NCBI GenBank assembly: GCA_017959005.1
Contig: JAGDBO010000012.1
Coordinates: 1 to 64,000 of the forward strand
Direction: 5' to 3'
From: Bacteroidales bacterium
Lineage (GTDB): Bacteria; Bacteroidota; Bacteroidia; Bacteroidales; UBA932
Length of the DNA: 64,000 nucleotides
The translations under genes and the position numbers were made by a program. This document shows, in pieces, positions 30,271 through 39,528 of the stretch. Below the pieces are notes generated by a model. It was not told where the DNA came from and searched no databases. It worked only from the letters and a program-made list of their open reading frames with translations. How positions within the stretch are numbered: the stretch's first letter is position 1; each line of letters begins with the position of its first letter.

Positions 30271-32041
30271 AGACTCCAAGAAACCTAGTTTTTTGGGCCG
30301 CTTGAAGAAGTGGTTCAGCAAAATGCCCGAGCAGAGAGCAATTCTCATGCTCGCTTTTGTTACAGGCCTCTGTTGCGGATTGGCCGCCACTCTTCTGAAT
30401 CTCTCCATCCATTTTGTACAGTGGGTCTTGGTGGGATGGTTTAAAACCTCCTCATCAAGTTTCCTCTATCTGATCTATCCAGGTGTGGGTATGCTGATTG
30501 CATATCTCATTGTAAAATACGTAGTTAGAGACAATATCTCTCACGGAGTTACAAAGGTTCTGCTGGCTATTTCCAAAGACGAATCCAAGATAAAGGGGCA
30601 CAATATGTGGTCCTCAATGGTTACCAGTGCAATAACAATCGGCTTTGGAGGATCTGTAGGAGCAGAGGCGCCAATAGTCTATACCGGTGCTGCAATAGGT
30701 TCAAACATAGGGCGTAAGCTGGGTATGTCCTACAAGAACATGACACTGCTTCTGGGCTGCGGAGCCGCCGGTGCAATTGCAGGAATCTTTAAGGCCCCTA
30801 TGGCGGGAGTGCTTTTTACCCTGGAGATTTTGCTCTTCAATTTGTCAATGACCTCAATCCTTCCTCTTGTATTGAGTTCAGTGACAGCCACTACCGTAAC
30901 TTACCTTTTGATGGGAGATGCTGTTGCCTTTGACAACACCCTTACTCCTTTCAATCTGGGAAACATTCCTTACTACATCATATTCGGAATAATCTGCGGC
31001 TTTGCCTCACTCTATTTTACCCGTACCACTCTTATGGCGGAGGACAGGCTGAAGAAGATTCTCAACCCATTTAAGAGATGGATCTTATGTGCTATAAGTC
31101 TGGGAGTTATGATCTTCCTATTTCCTCCTCTTTACGGTGAGGGATACGGCTGTCTTACAGACCTTCTCAACGATAATGACCTCCACTCCGTTGGGAACAG
31201 CATCTTTTCCTCTCTTTTCAACTATCCTTGGACTCTTCCGCTATTCTTCCTGCTGGTATTTTTGGTAAAGGTTTTCTCGATGACCTGTACCAACTCAGGA
31301 GGCGGTGTGGGAGGAACATTTGGACCGACCCTCTTTATGGGTGGTATTCTGGGATTTGTGATTGCCCGCAGCACCAATCTTTTGGGACTCTCCCTTCCGG
31401 AGACAAATTTTGTACTTGTGGGAATGGCAGGTCTTATGGCGGGAGTCATGCAGGCTCCTATGACGGCCATCTTCTTAATTGCTGAGATAACAGGCGGTTA
31501 TACTCTTCTAATGCCGCTTATCATAACCTCTGCAATCTCCTACGCAACTATCAGAATTTTTGAGCCTTACTCCATCTATACCAAGCGTATTGCAAAACAG
31601 GGTAATCTTCTTACTCACGATTCGGATCAGGCGGTGCTTACCCTTCTCAAAATCAGCGATTTGGTGGAGACGAACTTTACTTCTATAAAGAGTTCTGAAA
31701 CACTTGGCTCATTTATAAATGTCATAGCTCACTCAACCAGAGATATTTATCCTGTCCTAAGCGATGAGGGCTATCTCACCGGAATAGTCTTCCTGAGAGA
31801 CGTTAAACAGGATATGTTCAACAGAGATAAGTATGACCGTCCTATTGAGGACTATATGATAATCTCGTACAACAAGGTTCAAGTAACGGATAAGATGGAT
31901 TTGGTAATGAAGAAGTTTGAAAAGACCGGATTATGGAACCTTCCTGTTGTGGATGATAAGGGACGCTATGTTGGTTTTGTCTCAAAATCAAATATCTTCT
32001 CCGCCTACAGAGAGCGCCTACAACAGGTGAGTCACGATTAA
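30254..32041 (+). CDS. ClC-family chloride channel/transporter with CBS pair
   Basis: The product is 595 aa from the first of two tandem ATGs at 30254/30257; the open frame extends upstream but reads the histone-like gene out of frame. It has about ten membrane helices with ClC signatures: GGSVGAEAP (the gating/exchange Glu), [15 protein letters not shown], and [17 protein letters not shown]. The C-terminus carries two CBS domains ([19 protein letters not shown] and [22 protein letters not shown]). Presence of the glutamate suggests H+/Cl- exchange. It overlaps the previous gene by 17 bp, implying coupling. Confidence 0.94.
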   Translation: MMTSNKDSKKPSFLGRLKKWFSKMPEQRAILMLAFVTGLCCGLAATLLNLSIHFVQWVLVGWFKTSSSSFLYLIYPGVGMLIAYLIVKYVVRDNISHGVTKVLLAISKDESKIKGHNMWSSMVTSAITIGFGGSVGAEAPIVYTGAAIGSNIGRKLGMSYKNMTLLLGCGAAGAIAGIFKAPMAGVLFTLEILLFNLSMTSILPLVLSSVTATTVTYLLMGDAVAFDNTLTPFNLGNIPYYIIFGIICGFASLYFTRTTLMAEDRLKKILNPFKRWILCAISLGVMIFLFPPLYGEGYGCLTDLLNDNDLHSVGNSIFSSLFNYPWTLPLFFLLVFLVKVFSMTCTNSGGGVGGTFGPTLFMGGILGFVIARSTNLLGLSLPETNFVLVGMAGLMAGVMQAPMTAIFLIAEITGGYTLLMPLIITSAISYATIRIFEPYSIYTKRIAKQGNLLTHDSDQAVLTLLKISDLVETNFTSIKSSETLGSFINVIAHSTRDIYPVLSDEGYLTGIVFLRDVKQDMFNRDKYDRPIEDYMIISYNKVQVTDKMDLVMKKFEKTGLWNLPVVDDKGRYVGFVSKSNIFSAYRERLQQVSHD

Positions 32042-32042
32042 T

Positions 32043-34178
32043 ATGAACACGCTATACATAAATTTTATTGCAGACAAACTCGGCCTAAAGAGTTGGAGGA
32101 TAGAGAATTGTATTCAACTCTTAGAGGAGGGGGCTACAGTTCCTTTCATCTCCAGATACCGTAAAGAGGCCACCGGTTCAATGACAGACGTTGAGGTGGC
32201 GGAAACCAACTTCCTTTGCCAGAAGTTCCAGGAACTGGACAAGAGGAAAGAGGCTGTAATCAAGAGTATTACGGAGCAGGAAAAGATGACGGCGGAACTG
32301 CAAAAAGCCATAGATGAGTGCGTTGAGATGCAGAAGCTGGAAGACCTTTATCTTCCTTTCCGTCCTAAGAGAAGAACCAGAGCCTCGATTGCAAAGGAGA
32401 ACGGCCTGGAGCCTCTGGCTCAGAAGATGCTCTCACTCCATTTTCCTGATATGATGAAGGTTGCAGAGAGTTTTATTAACGAAAAGGTACCGGATGTGGA
32501 GGCTGCACTTTCAGGTGCAAGGGATATTATCGCGGAGCAGATTTCAGAAAAGGCGGAGATAAGAGAGGAGCTGCGTTCATATTACGGCCGTTCCGGAATT
32601 CTTGAGACTAAGGTTGTTAAAGGAAAAGAGGAGGAGGGAGAAAACTACAGCAACTATTTCAATTTCTCTTCTCCAATCTCTAAAATGCCTTCTCACAGGG
32701 TGTTGGCAATACTGCGTGCGGTAGATGAGAAGGTGCTGAGCGTGAAAGTCTCTGTAGATGATGCTATTGCACTTAAGATTATAAGCCGTAACTTCTATAA
32801 GGGAAAGAAGTTCCCGGAGAGAGAACTCTTCTCTCAGATAGAACTTGCGGAGGAGGATGCTTACAAGCGTCTGCTGGATCCGTCCATTGAAAATGAGACA
32901 CTTAAGGTGGCTAAAGAGAGGGCGGATTTAGAGGCCGTAAAGGTATTCGGAGATAACCTGCGTCAACTTCTTCTGGCCCCTCCGGTAGGGCAGAAGAGAA
33001 CCCTTGCAATTGACCCGGGCTTCAGAACCGGCTGTAAGGTAGTCTGTCTGGATGCCCAGGGCACTCTTTTGCATCACGATGTAATTATGCCTCACCCTCC
33101 AATCAATCAGAAGATGGAGGCTATGAGAAAGATTATGGAGATGGTGGAAAAGTATAATATTGAGGTAATTGCAATAGGTAACGGAACTGCTTCCAGAGAG
33201 ACGGAAGCCTTTATCCGCCGCCTTACATTTGACCATCCGGTAAAGATTTACTCCGTAAGCGAAGACGGTGCCTCCATCTACTCTGCATCTGAAACTGCAA
33301 GAGAGGAGTTCCCGGAGTATGACGTTACGGTAAGAGGTGCGGTTTCTATAGGAAGGCGTCTTATGGATCCTCTGGCGGAACTCGTTAAGATAGACCCTAA
33401 ATCCTTGGGAGTGGGTCAGTATCAGCATGATGTAGACCAGACCCTTCTGAAGGAAAAACTGGATGACGTGGTTGAGATGTGCGTAAATACGGTAGGGGTA
33501 GATCTCAATACCGGCAGCCCTCATCTGCTCTCATACGTTTCCGGTATAGGGCCTGCAACAGCCAAGAATATAGTCTCTTACAGAAAGGATAACGGTCCTT
33601 TCTCCAGCCGCAAGGAACTCCTGGAGGTTCCTCGTTTGGGTAAGAAGGCCTATGAGCAGGCGGCGGGATTCCTCAGAATAAACGGCGGAGAAAATGAGTT
33701 GGACAGCACTGCCGTTCACCCTGAGCGTTACGCACTTGTGGAGAGAATGGCAAAGGATATGGGCTGCACCGTAAAGGATCTGATAAGAAATGAAGAGAGG
33801 GTAAACGCCATCAAATTAGAAAATTACGTTGGAGAGGACGTAGGACTTCCTACACTGAAAGATATTGCAGAGGAACTTAAGAAACCCGGCAGAGATCCGA
33901 GAGAGGGTGTGAAAGAGTTTTCCTTCTCAGACCAAATCTCTACAATTGAGGATCTTAAGGAGGGTATGGAGCTGCCCGGCATAGTTACAAATCTCACCGC
34001 ATTCGGTGCCTTTGTAGATATCGGGATAAAGCAGAACGGCCTCATCCATATCTCCAATATGAGCAACCGCTATGTCCGTTCCGCTTCTGAGGTTCTGAAA
34101 CTTCACCAGATTGTAACAGTTCAGGTGATAGGGGTGGATCTTAAGCGTCAAAGGATTCAGCTTAAGCTTTTAAAGTAA
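32043..34178 (+). CDS. tex: Tex-family RNA-binding transcription accessory protein
   Basis: The 711-aa cytosolic protein has the Tex domain order: an N-terminal helical region (EEGATVPFISRYRKE), a YqgF/RNase H-like domain (LAIDPGFRTGCKVVCLD), tandem helix-hairpin-helix (YVSGIGPATAKNIVSYR), and a C-terminal S1 domain (MELPGIVTNLTAFGAFVDIG ... GLIHISNMS). It binds nucleic acid and influences transcription. It starts 2 nt after the ClC gene. Confidence 0.95.
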   Translation: MNTLYINFIADKLGLKSWRIENCIQLLEEGATVPFISRYRKEATGSMTDVEVAETNFLCQKFQELDKRKEAVIKSITEQEKMTAELQKAIDECVEMQKLEDLYLPFRPKRRTRASIAKENGLEPLAQKMLSLHFPDMMKVAESFINEKVPDVEAALSGARDIIAEQISEKAEIREELRSYYGRSGILETKVVKGKEEEGENYSNYFNFSSPISKMPSHRVLAILRAVDEKVLSVKVSVDDAIALKIISRNFYKGKKFPERELFSQIELAEEDAYKRLLDPSIENETLKVAKERADLEAVKVFGDNLRQLLLAPPVGQKRTLAIDPGFRTGCKVVCLDAQGTLLHHDVIMPHPPINQKMEAMRKIMEMVEKYNIEVIAIGNGTASRETEAFIRRLTFDHPVKIYSVSEDGASIYSASETAREEFPEYDVTVRGAVSIGRRLMDPLAELVKIDPKSLGVGQYQHDVDQTLLKEKLDDVVEMCVNTVGVDLNTGSPHLLSYVSGIGPATAKNIVSYRKDNGPFSSRKELLEVPRLGKKAYEQAAGFLRINGGENELDSTAVHPERYALVERMAKDMGCTVKDLIRNEERVNAIKLENYVGEDVGLPTLKDIAEELKKPGRDPREGVKEFSFSDQISTIEDLKEGMELPGIVTNLTAFGAFVDIGIKQNGLIHISNMSNRYVRSASEVLKLHQIVTVQVIGVDLKRQRIQLKLLK

Positions 34179-34198
34179 GAGTGATAACATTTTCTTTT

Positions 34199-34206
34199 TA
34201 AATTTG
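34199..34206 (+). promoter_or_regulatory. -7 box (TAAATTTG) for the GT2-pyrC-eamA operon
   Basis: Consensus TAnnTTTG in the 45-nt gap after tex, 17 nt before the ATG at 34224. Confidence 0.55.
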
Positions 34207-34223
34207 TCCCAAACAAGATTCCT

Positions 34224-34952
34224 ATGAGAGAGAAGTTGGTAGTTATACCCACATATAATGAGAAAGAGAACATTGAGAAGATCATACGTGTAGTTATGGA
34301 TTTGGAGGGTGAGTTCAACATCCTCATAGTGGATGACGGCTCTCCGGACGGTACCGCTTCCATTGTAAAAGGGCTTCAGAATGAGTTCAGTGAGAGGCTC
34401 TTTATCATTGAGAGAGAGGGTAAGTTGGGACTTGGAACAGCCTATATAACAGCCTTCAAGTGGGCTTTGGAGAGGGGCTATAAGTATGTCTTTGAGATGG
34501 ATGCAGACTTCTCTCACAACCCTTCGGATTTGATTCGTCTCTATAATGCCTGCAAGGTAGAGGGGGCAGATATGTCCATCGGTTCCCGTTACTGCAAAGG
34601 GGTTAGCGTACTTAACTGGCCTATAGGACGTCTGGTTATGTCCTACTTTGCCTCCTACTATGTTCGCAAGGTCTTGAGGATGAAGGTTTACGACTGTACC
34701 GCAGGTTTTGTTTGCTACTCGGATAAGGTTCTTAGTACCATAGATTTGGATAAGGTTAGAATGAAAGGGTACGGCTTCCAGATAGAGATGAAATACACCA
34801 CCTACAAACTGGGTTTCAAAATTAAAGAGGTTCCAATCATCTTTGCAGACAGAACGGAGGGAACATCAAAGATGAGTTCCGGTATATTCGGAGAGGCCTT
34901 CTGGGGTGTATTTGCTATGAGATTCAGAAAATTCAGACCAAAGAAAGGATGA
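34224..34952 (+). CDS. Polyprenol-phosphate mannose synthase-like glycosyltransferase (GT2)
   Basis: The 242-aa GT-A enzyme of the DPM1 type transfers a sugar from a nucleotide donor to a polyprenyl phosphate on the cytosolic membrane face. Motifs are VVIPTYNEKENIEKI (N-terminus), VDDGSPDGT, the DXD-like FEMDADFSHNP, and GSRYCKG. There are no C-terminal membrane helices, as in soluble DPM1. The product would feed lipid-linked sugar to envelope or protein glycosylation. It overlaps pyrC by 4 bp. Confidence 0.92.
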   Translation: MREKLVVIPTYNEKENIEKIIRVVMDLEGEFNILIVDDGSPDGTASIVKGLQNEFSERLFIIEREGKLGLGTAYITAFKWALERGYKYVFEMDADFSHNPSDLIRLYNACKVEGADMSIGSRYCKGVSVLNWPIGRLVMSYFASYYVRKVLRMKVYDCTAGFVCYSDKVLSTIDLDKVRMKGYGFQIEMKYTTYKLGFKIKEVPIIFADRTEGTSKMSSGIFGEAFWGVFAMRFRKFRPKKG

Positions 34953-36319
34953 GATTGCTCTTAAAAAACGGAACCGTAGTCAATGAGGGTAGCTGCCTGA
35001 AAGGCAGCCTTCTTATTGAAGATGAGTTCATACAAGAGATCATTCCTGAGAGCTCCTTCAGAGAGTTTTCACAAGACACTGAGGTTCTTGATATTACAGG
35101 TCTTTATATTCTCCCTGGAGTTATAGATTGTCACGTCCATTTCCGCCAGCCGGGAGACGGTAAGAAGGGGACAATTGAGAGCGAGAGCCGTGCTGTTGTT
35201 TTGGGTGGAGTTACCTCCTTTATGGATATGCCCAATACCACTCCGGCCACAACTACAAAGGAACTTTTGAGGGAGAAATTCAACATTGCAAAGGACTCAT
35301 CCTATGCAAATTACTCCTTCTATCTGGGTGCTTCAAAAGATAATATAGAGGAGATAAAATCTCTAGATAAGAGAAACGTCTGCGGAGTGAAACTCTTTAT
35401 GGGAGCCTCAACCGGCAATATGATGGTGGAGGATGAAAAGGCTCTGGAAGATATCTTTAAATTCTCTCCTCTTCCGGTGGCTGTTCACTGTGAGGATAAC
35501 TCAATAATAGCTAAGAATTTACAGGAGTATAAAGAAAAGTACGGAGATGATATTCCATCCTGGTGCCATCCTCTGATAAGAAGCCGTGAGGCCTGCCTTA
35601 ACTCCACAAAAAAGGCGGTTGATTTGGCAAAGAGATTTAACACACAGCTTCACATCCTTCACATAACCACAAAAGAGGAGGCGGAACTCTTTGCAAAGAA
35701 TGACTCACCGCGTATAACCGGCGAATGCTGTGCAAATTACCTCTGGTTCTGCTCTGATGATTACGGCCGGTTGGGCAACCTTATCAAGGCCAATCCTGCA
35801 ATAAAGGAGAGGGAAGATATGAACTCTTTGAGAGAGGCTGTAAAGAGGGGAGTTTTGAAGACGGTGGGCAGTGACCATGCTCCGCATCTTCTTAAAGATA
35901 AGAAACTTAACTATCTCAACGCTCCGAGCGGCATTCCAAACGGAGAGTATACCCTGCTTATGATGCTGACCCTTGCAAAGGAGGGACTATTCTCTCTCAA
36001 TGATGTTGCACAGAGGTTAAGCCACTCTCCTGCAGATATTTACAAAGTAGAGAAGAGGGGTTACATAAGAGAGGGATACTTTGCAGACCTTGCAATAGTA
36101 AACATTGACAAACCGTTTGAAGGAATTAAAAATCCTGCATCAAAGGCCCTATGGAGTCCATTTTCAGAGAAGGGTGTGGTTCTCCATTCAGATACAGACA
36201 AAGAACTTGCAACCTTCCCCGCATCAGTTGAGTACACCTTTGTAAACGGTTGTATGACAGTTAAAAAAGGAGAACTGACCGGAGAGAGAAAACCTCTTCC
36301 TCTAACATTTGACAGATAA
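34949..36319 (+). CDS. pyrC: Dihydroorotase
   Basis: Zinc amidohydrolase of de novo pyrimidine synthesis that closes carbamoyl-aspartate to dihydroorotate. The 456-aa protein has the metal motif DCHVHFRQPG near residue 60, a conserved GVKLFMGAS with its Lys, later metal His residues (VAVHCED, LHILHITT) and the Asp-containing GSDHAPH. It is a type I enzyme, close in form to allantoinase-like dihydroorotases. The other pathway gene in the window, pyrD, lies far away on the minus strand. Confidence 0.93.
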   Translation: MRLLLKNGTVVNEGSCLKGSLLIEDEFIQEIIPESSFREFSQDTEVLDITGLYILPGVIDCHVHFRQPGDGKKGTIESESRAVVLGGVTSFMDMPNTTPATTTKELLREKFNIAKDSSYANYSFYLGASKDNIEEIKSLDKRNVCGVKLFMGASTGNMMVEDEKALEDIFKFSPLPVAVHCEDNSIIAKNLQEYKEKYGDDIPSWCHPLIRSREACLNSTKKAVDLAKRFNTQLHILHITTKEEAELFAKNDSPRITGECCANYLWFCSDDYGRLGNLIKANPAIKEREDMNSLREAVKRGVLKTVGSDHAPHLLKDKKLNYLNAPSGIPNGEYTLLMMLTLAKEGLFSLNDVAQRLSHSPADIYKVEKRGYIREGYFADLAIVNIDKPFEGIKNPASKALWSPFSEKGVVLHSDTDKELATFPASVEYTFVNGCMTVKKGELTGERKPLPLTFDR

Positions 36320-36321
36320 TT

Positions 36322-37233
36322 ATGAAATCCAATTCCAGACTTTTTCCATACCTTTTTGCTCTGATAGCAGTTACCATCTGGGGTTTCTCATTTGTTTGGG
36401 AAGATTATCTGATAAAGAATAACATAGAGATTTTCACCTTCATATTTGAGAGGATGTTTCTCTCCACTGTAATACTCTGGACTGTAGGGCTTATAGCAGG
36501 TTCCATTCAGAAGATACAAAAGGGGGATATGAAGTGGATGTTCCTTCTTGGTTTTGGTGAGCCCTTTATCTATTTCCTTGGTGAGAACTTTGGAATCAAG
36601 TATACATCCGGAGTAATGGCTGCCGTTATAATTGCCACAATACCACTCTTCTGCACCTTCATAGACAGATTCCTCTACAAATACAAACTCTCCTTTCAAA
36701 AGGTATTAGGATGCCTTCTTTCTCTATTGGGCATAATCTTCTTTATGATGGAGAAAGGAGGAATGGGTTCTTCACAGCTGAAAGGCATTCTATTGCTCTT
36801 TATTTTTGCAGTTGGCGGTGCTTTGATATACGGTTATACCACCAAAGAGATGTGCAAAAAATACAGCCCTTTTACAATTGTGACCTACCAATTCACCTTT
36901 GGAGCCTTGCTCTTTTTGCCGCTCTTTTTGTTATTTGGTATTAAAGGGCTTACACCGCAGTATTTTACAATGGATGTGCAATCCAAGATTCTTGCCCTGG
37001 CTCTTCTCTGCTCCTGCGTATGCTTTGGACTCTGGGCATATTGCACGGGAAAACTGGGTGTTACAAGAGCCAACATCTTCTCCGCTCTCATTCCGCTGGT
37101 TTCAGCCGGAGCCGCCTACTTTCTCTACCCAGGCCAGGAGAGCTTCAACTACTTGAAACTCATTGGTATAATCCTAACCATCTCCGGAGTAATCATAGTT
37201 CAAGTGGTCAAAGATGTGAAGACCTCCGCATAG
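36322..37233 (+). CDS. EamA/DMT-family transporter
   Basis: The 303-aa membrane protein has about ten transmembrane segments in two EamA repeats. The first repeat begins LFALIAVTIWGFSFVW and the second LLFIFAVGGALIYGYT. Members export or import small metabolites; the substrate cannot be read here. It follows pyrC by 2 nt and ends the operon, just before the AT-rich accessory patch. Confidence 0.9.
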   Translation: MKSNSRLFPYLFALIAVTIWGFSFVWEDYLIKNNIEIFTFIFERMFLSTVILWTVGLIAGSIQKIQKGDMKWMFLLGFGEPFIYFLGENFGIKYTSGVMAAVIIATIPLFCTFIDRFLYKYKLSFQKVLGCLLSLLGIIFFMMEKGGMGSSQLKGILLLFIFAVGGALIYGYTTKEMCKKYSPFTIVTYQFTFGALLFLPLFLLFGIKGLTPQYFTMDVQSKILALALLCSCVCFGLWAYCTGKLGVTRANIFSALIPLVSAGAAYFLYPGQESFNYLKLIGIILTISGVIIVQVVKDVKTSA

Positions 37234-37236
37234 GAA

Positions 37237-37551
37237 CTAATAGTTAAATGTGAACTTCGCGCCAACTGCAATACACATCATGATGAAAGTTGAGAGTTGC
37301 AAATCTGTCTTACCCTGTTCAATCAGAGATACATATGTTCTTTTCTTTCCTATTCGGTCAGCAACTTCCTGTTGAGTCAGTCCGGCTTTCTTTCTAGCAT
37401 CTTTGAGACATTCAGCATAATACCATGCCAGAGATTTTGCTTCAAATTCATCTCTGGTCGGTGTTCCTTTTGGACCGTACTCCTTATCTAATTGTTCATT
37501 AAAAGTTTCCAGCTTGTCCAATTTATTTTTATCTATCACAAACCTTTTCAT
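37237..37551 (-). CDS. HigA-like antitoxin (XRE family)
   Basis: The 104-aa helix-turn-helix protein starts MKRFVIDKNKLDKLETFNEQL. Its HTH is TQQEVADRIGKKRTYVSLIEQGKTDLQLSTF at about 65-95. It should neutralise the toxin encoded just upstream and repress the pair. The start at 37551 comes 1 nt after the toxin stop (TGATATG) and matches the usual form of this family; an in-frame ATG at 37572 would add 7 residues and overlap the toxin. The order, toxin before antitoxin, is the HigBA order. The local sequence is AT-rich. Confidence 0.88.
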   Translation of the reverse strand: MKRFVIDKNKLDKLETFNEQLDKEYGPKGTPTRDEFEAKSLAWYYAECLKDARKKAGLTQQEVADRIGKKRTYVSLIEQGKTDLQLSTFIMMCIAVGAKFTFNY

Positions 37552-37552
37552 A

Positions 37553-37900
37553 TCACTCTTGTTTTTCATCATACGACAGTTTTTCTATAATCTTGTCTGC
37601 AATCTTTAATTCTCTTTTATAATCCTTCGTGGACTTCTTCATAAAACCGTTCAACAGATATACCTCAGTAGCTTTGAAGAAGTTCAACTCATTTATCGTG
37701 AAGAGAATAACTCTATACTCATTATCTAAAGATATTCTCAATTCATAATAAGGGGTATTAACGAGTTTCTTTACAAACTTGGAGTTTACAACCATCTTAC
37801 TCATAATAATTTGCAAGATGTATTTAATCTTTTCCTGCACTCTCTCATCAAGATTGTTATAGAACTCTTCAAACTCAGTGCTCTTATATATTTTTCGCAT
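37553..37900 (-). CDS. HigB-like RelE/ParE-superfamily toxin
   Basis: The 115-aa basic protein starts at an ATG at 37900 (a GTG at 37903 is alternative). The pattern FEEFYNNLDERVQEKIKYILQ, then YYELRISLDNEYRVILFTIN, then an aliphatic-rich strand EVYLLNGFMKKSTKDYKRELKIADK is typical of the RelE/HigB mRNA interferase fold. Catalysis in this family relies on basic and polar residues in the C-terminal strand and helix. It is encoded immediately before the antitoxin on the same strand. Confidence 0.88.
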   Translation of the reverse strand: MRKIYKSTEFEEFYNNLDERVQEKIKYILQIIMSKMVVNSKFVKKLVNTPYYELRISLDNEYRVILFTINELNFFKATEVYLLNGFMKKSTKDYKRELKIADKIIEKLSYDEKQE

Positions 37901-37909
37901 CACAAATGT

Positions 37910-37948
37910 AATAAATTTATTTCATTTATTTTACACTTTGCGAATATA
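37910..37948 (-). promoter_or_regulatory. Candidate promoter/operator region of the toxin-antitoxin pair
   Basis: A 12-bp perfect palindrome AATAAATTTATT (37910-37921) lies just upstream of the toxin gene. TATATTCG (minus strand, 37941-37948) is one mismatch from the -7 consensus, about 40 nt before the ATG. A perfect TACATTTG box at 37903-37910 also exists but sits too close (2 nt) to the start. Autoregulation by the antitoxin is inferred. Confidence 0.35.
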
Positions 37949-38089
37949 ATCGGGTATATAAAACGGCGGTTACCATTTAGTACAATTTACCCTCCGCCAT
38001 TAAAACTTTTTACGCAAATGCAAAAAACGGGATTCATATTGTTCAAAAAAAAGATACACTTATATTGTTCTCGATACTTTCTAGACTCT

Positions 38090-38107
38090 TATCTTTGTGT
38101 ACACAAA
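38090..38107 (+). promoter_or_regulatory. -7 box plus 14-bp palindromic operator before the XRE gene
   Basis: TATCTTTG (38090-38097) matches the -7 consensus, with TTG at 38065-38067 upstream. The palindrome TTTGTGTACACAAA (38094-38107) overlaps the box and the expected transcription start, an ideal place for a repressor. The regulator encoded from 38121 is the obvious candidate. Confidence 0.55.
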
Positions 38108-38120
38108 AAATGTAGTAGCT

Positions 38121-38768
38121 ATGGGTAAAATAATTGGGCAACTTATTGAAGAAGAGGTTCGTAAACAAAAATGGGTGATTGAATCATTTGCCAAAACAAT
38201 TGGTTGTGGAAGGAATAATGTTTATAATATCTTCAAAAAGAGTGATATTGATATAATTCAACTTGCAAAAATATCAGAAACACTTAAACATAACTTTTTT
38301 GAGGATCTGGTCAGCAACCCTGATTTACTTGACTTAAAAAATCCGACTATTAAGAAAGAATTTGAAAACAAAAGGGCATTGTCCCAGTTTTGGGATGTAA
38401 TGCCCAAGGTTCTTGAAAAATTAGGTTTTGATACATCCATTGTAAAAGTTGTATCAAAAGATTTCTCAGAAAATGAGTGGCCAGATTTCGGTTTATCTGA
38501 TTTTAATGTTTGCTTTACATTAGGAGAATGGCTTATAGAGAGACGTAAAGGGCATAAACTCCATATCAATCATTCATCTAATTATTCTCCCAAGGGAATA
38601 AGAGTAGACTTTTGGGAGGAACCTATTTTAAAAAACACACTAATAGATGTAAAACTGGATTATAAATCCGAAGAAGAGTGGTTGAATACTATGGAATTTG
38701 TTAAGGATGAATGTATACCACAGGCATTTAACGAAGTAAAAAACTGGTTGTATTCCAATAAATGGTAG
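38121..38768 (+). CDS. XRE-type HTH regulator with an unrecognised C-terminal domain
   Basis: The 215-aa protein has an N-terminal HTH of the XRE/Cro kind (about 12-65: VIESFAKTIGCGRNNVYNIFKKSDIDIIQL split, then LAKISETLKHNFFEDL). The C-terminal ~140 residues (RALSQFWDVMPKVLEKLGFD ... WLYSNKW), rich in aromatic residues, are not one I can name. It may be a sensor or effector domain. An upstream in-frame GTG at 38097 lies inside the -7 box, so the ATG at 38121 is taken. A palindrome in its own promoter suggests autoregulation. It is 4 bp before the CoiA-like gene. Composition is clearly AT-richer than flanking housekeeping genes. Confidence 0.78.
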   Translation: MGKIIGQLIEEEVRKQKWVIESFAKTIGCGRNNVYNIFKKSDIDIIQLAKISETLKHNFFEDLVSNPDLLDLKNPTIKKEFENKRALSQFWDVMPKVLEKLGFDTSIVKVVSKDFSENEWPDFGLSDFNVCFTLGEWLIERRKGHKLHINHSSNYSPKGIRVDFWEEPILKNTLIDVKLDYKSEEEWLNTMEFVKDECIPQAFNEVKNWLYSNKW

Positions 38769-38772
38769 GACT

Positions 38773-39516
38773 ATGAAACAATTACTTTTTGATTTTGCCT
38801 ATGATGAAAAAGGCAAAATTGTATTTGTAGAGAATGCAATTAGGGGTAATAATTATTACTGTCCTGATTGCGGGAAAGAGATGGTCTTTAAGGATAGTGG
38901 GAAATCCGGACCAGGCTCTAGACGTCCTCATTTTGCCCATAAAGTGGGTGGAGAAAATTGTACTCCAGAGTCTGTTTTGCATAAAGCTTTTAAGCAACAG
39001 ACTGCTTTGTTGCTAGAACAATATATTTTAGAACAAAAGAAACTGCCAATTAGTTGGATATGCAAAGATTGCAACCAGGTCTATGAAGGCAACTTACTTT
39101 TACTGTCCAAGTCAGTAAAAATGGAGTATGATATGGAGATATGCAGGCCTGATATTGCGTTATTTGATGGAAATGGAAGGCCTATAATTGCAATAGAAAT
39201 TGTTAATACTCACGCTCCTGAAGATTATGCTATTTCTTTTTATAAAGAACACGGAATAGTCTTGGTTCAGTACAATGTGGTTCAAGATGACATACATAAC
39301 ATCGAAAATAAATTGAGAAGGCCAGACTCTGTTTCCTTATGCCATAATGAAAGGTGTAATTCTTATAATAAAATGTTATTTAAGGTTTTAAATAGAGGCG
39401 TGCCCCCTTTTTTAGTATCTCCACTAACTATTTATAGGATTATTCTTCGCCAACCTCTTTATAGAATTAATATACCTAATCGTTCGAGGTATTACAGAAA
39501 GAAATATCCATTATAA
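38773..39516 (+). CDS. CoiA-like nuclease (zinc ribbon plus PD-(D/E)xK-like domain)
   Basis: The 247-aa protein has a CoiA-like layout: an N-terminal zinc-ribbon CPDC (C30/C33), RPHFAH at 51-56 (compare the usual HFAH), ESVLHKAFK, a second CxxC (C97/C100), then RPDIALFDGNGRPIIAIEI at 125-143 with Asp127 and Glu142 as likely metal ligands of a PD-(D/E)xK nuclease. The usual Gln/Lys after E-x is Val here. More cysteines (C190, C195) follow. CoiA proteins act in competence or in phage and mobile contexts; the role here is unknown. Tight coupling to the XRE regulator and AT-richness suggest an accessory nuclease module. Confidence 0.72.
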   Translation: MKQLLFDFAYDEKGKIVFVENAIRGNNYYCPDCGKEMVFKDSGKSGPGSRRPHFAHKVGGENCTPESVLHKAFKQQTALLLEQYILEQKKLPISWICKDCNQVYEGNLLLLSKSVKMEYDMEICRPDIALFDGNGRPIIAIEIVNTHAPEDYAISFYKEHGIVLVQYNVVQDDIHNIENKLRRPDSVSLCHNERCNSYNKMLFKVLNRGVPPFLVSPLTIYRIILRQPLYRINIPNRSRYYRKKYPL

Positions 39517-39528
39517 AAATACAATAAA

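Noticed and set aside
37811-38128. A 105-aa plus-strand open frame between the toxin and the XRE gene
   Set aside because: It is antisense to the toxin start and crosses both promoters; composition is that of AT-rich non-coding DNA.
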